Translations under genes and position numbers: made by a program
In this document: one piece after another, positions 63,148 to 64,000 of the stretch
Layout: the number at the start of each line of letters is the position of its first letter
Position numbering within the stretch: the first letter of the stretch is position 1
Assembly (NCBI GenBank): GCA_023444055.1
Contig: JAEZRV010000044.1
Location: forward strand, 62,001 to 126,000
Origin: Bacillota bacterium
GTDB taxonomy: Bacteria; Bacillota; Clostridia; Acetivibrionales; DSM-1351
Direction of reading: 5' to 3'
Length of the DNA: 64,000 nt
Notes under the pieces: model-generated
The model's database searches: none
What the model saw: the letters and a program-made list of their open reading frames with translations, nothing else
What the model was told of the DNA's origin: nothing

Positions 63148-63618
63148 ATGGCAAATAACCCAGTTACAAGTATTAGCACTATATACAATGTAGCACTCAT
63201 TTCCGTAGACAATCTTCCAAACGATATGACTGTAATTTCAAATGTTTTTCGCAAAATTGCCGATGAAAAAATCAATATTGATATGATTAGTCAAGCTCCC
63301 CCCTACAAAGGAAAAATCAACGTTTCTTTTTCGCTTCCAGTTAAAGATATCACAAAGGTAATTGGTATATTAAATTCGTTTAAAAATGAAATACCAAATC
63401 TAAGAATAGAAATCGACTCAGATAACACTAAAGTTACTGTTTTGGGGGAAGCAATGAAGAATATCCCTGGAGTAGCTGCACAGCTATTTACTCTATTAGC
63501 TGTAAATGAAATTGAAGTAAAATTAATTTGTACATCTGAAGTTGAAATATCATATCTTATTTATGAAAAAGATATTGATAAGGCTATTTCTGCAATTAAA
63601 AAAGAATTTAAGCTTTAA
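63148..63618 (+). CDS. free-standing double-ACT-domain protein (aspartokinase regulatory-like)
   Basis: A 156-residue protein made of two ACT domains (about 14-75: NVALISVDNLPNDM, and 88-156: VTVLGEAMKNIPGVAAQLF with ICTSEVEISYLI). The order and motifs match the C-terminal allosteric half of aspartate kinase and the separate beta subunit known in Bacillus. AGGAGG lies 9 bases before ATG. It sits 318 bases after dapB and 4.5 kb from an intact lysC that already has its own ACT pair, so it may be an extra regulatory subunit or a sensor for another enzyme. No kinase residues are present. Confidence 0.88.
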   Translation: MANNPVTSISTIYNVALISVDNLPNDMTVISNVFRKIADEKINIDMISQAPPYKGKINVSFSLPVKDITKVIGILNSFKNEIPNLRIEIDSDNTKVTVLGEAMKNIPGVAAQLFTLLAVNEIEVKLICTSEVEISYLIYEKDIDKAISAIKKEFKL

Positions 63619-63628
63619 TGGAATAATT

Positions 63629-63680
63629 ACTCAACTTTCCCACATGTAGTTTCAAGCTAATTACAGGGGAAAAGTTGAGT
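63629..63680 (+). terminator. terminator after the ACT gene
   Basis: ACTCAACTTTCCC (63629-63641) pairs with GGGGAAAAGTTGAGT (63666-63680) around a 24-base loop, followed by TTGAAT. Between convergent genes. Confidence 0.55.
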
Positions 63681-63716
63681 TTGAATATCTAATAACATAA
63701 AAATATTTTGCCTTTA

Positions 63717-64000
63717 TTAATCTTCATCTTCTGAAACAGACTTATAATAGCTTTCGCCATTGTTATTATCATTAAATAATCTTTCCTCGTCGTTTTTATC
63801 CTTTGCATCAGGTATCGCAACATACTTCTTTATCAGTGGATCAACATAGAAGTTATTCATTAGACCTACGATACTAGGTAATATCAGAACATATAAAAGA
63901 ATTCCCAGCAGAGGCATGTAAAATGCTAAAAATGCAATTAATAAATTTAAAATTAACATTAATACATTAGGAATAAGCTTCATTACGCTGAAAATCAAAG
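63717..64000 (-). CDS. membrane protein, C-terminal part (edge of window), possibly DUF624/YesL-like
   Basis: The last ~94 residues of a minus-strand gene whose frame stays open to the right edge. Two hydrophobic helices (NVLMLILNLLIAFLAFYM, LLGILLYVLILPSIVGLM) are followed by NNFYVDPLIKKYV and an acidic tail ending SVSEDED. The ending resembles DUF624 (YesL) proteins, a weak match. A TTG at 63998 is probably internal, not the start. Confidence 0.5.
   Translation of the reverse strand, partial: LIFSVMKLIPNVLMLILNLLIAFLAFYMPLLGILLYVLILPSIVGLMNNFYVDPLIKKYVAIPDAKDKNDEERLFNDNNNGESYYKSVSEDED

Overview
The window reads as a chromosome segment of a low-GC, Gram-positive, anaerobic member of the Clostridia. 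Pointers are AT-rich intergenic DNA, a dnaG-rpoD pair, a SCIFF peptide with its radical SAM maturase, a yajC/TIGR04086-type membrane gene pair, SpoIID and a lysine riboswitch. A cellulolytic-clostridium (Ruminiclostridium-like) source is plausible but cannot be proven without a search.

Positions 1-40371 are one very large biosynthetic operon on the minus strand, running off the left edge. It is a trans-acyltransferase polyketide / nonribosomal peptide hybrid: no synthase protein contains an AT domain, and two free-standing ATs are encoded. In transcription order the genes are: DUF1905-like/C39-like protein, membrane-anchored S12 (beta-lactamase-fold) peptidase resembling the ClbP/ZmaM prodrug-activating type, a 39-residue peptide, a free ACP, two family-2 glycosyltransferases with a PIG-L deacetylase and a WbqC-like protein between them, AT, a stand-alone condensation domain, two U32-type Fe-S proteins, NRPS (half-C-A-T), PKS/NRPS (KS-KR-ACP-C), NRPS (half-C-A-T-C-A-T; specificity residues read as Gly then Ser), AT, a BtrH-like protein, and PKS modules KS-DH-KR-ACP, KS-DH-KR-ACP, KS-(edge). 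A single promoter-like site lies upstream at about 40.5 kb. The working model is an acyl starter joined to an unassigned amino acid, then a ketide, Gly, Ser and a polyene-like segment, with sugar tailoring, unusual O2-independent chemistry (U32 pair) and extracellular release by the peptidase. Four neighbouring proteins (stand-alone C, both U32 proteins, the PKS/NRPS) share a short C-terminal tail ending in Phe-Asp, which looks like a common docking signal.

Positions 40.7-48.4 kb hold housekeeping genes: rnpB, a Nif3-family gene, trmK, two tRNAs (CAT and Asn), rpoD, dnaG and three small hypothetical genes. Positions 48.5-56.7 kb (minus strand) hold secF-secD, a gamma-carbonic-anhydrase-like protein, the SCIFF maturase and its six-cysteine precursor separated by a terminator-like hairpin, a TIGR04086 membrane protein, yajC, tgt and queA, that is, protein export plus queuosine.

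Positions 57-64 kb hold lysine/diaminopimelate biosynthesis: lysC, then (beyond a convergent spoIID-like gene) a lysine riboswitch with terminator controlling dapA and dapB, followed by a free-standing double-ACT protein resembling the aspartokinase regulatory region. A partial membrane protein closes the right edge.
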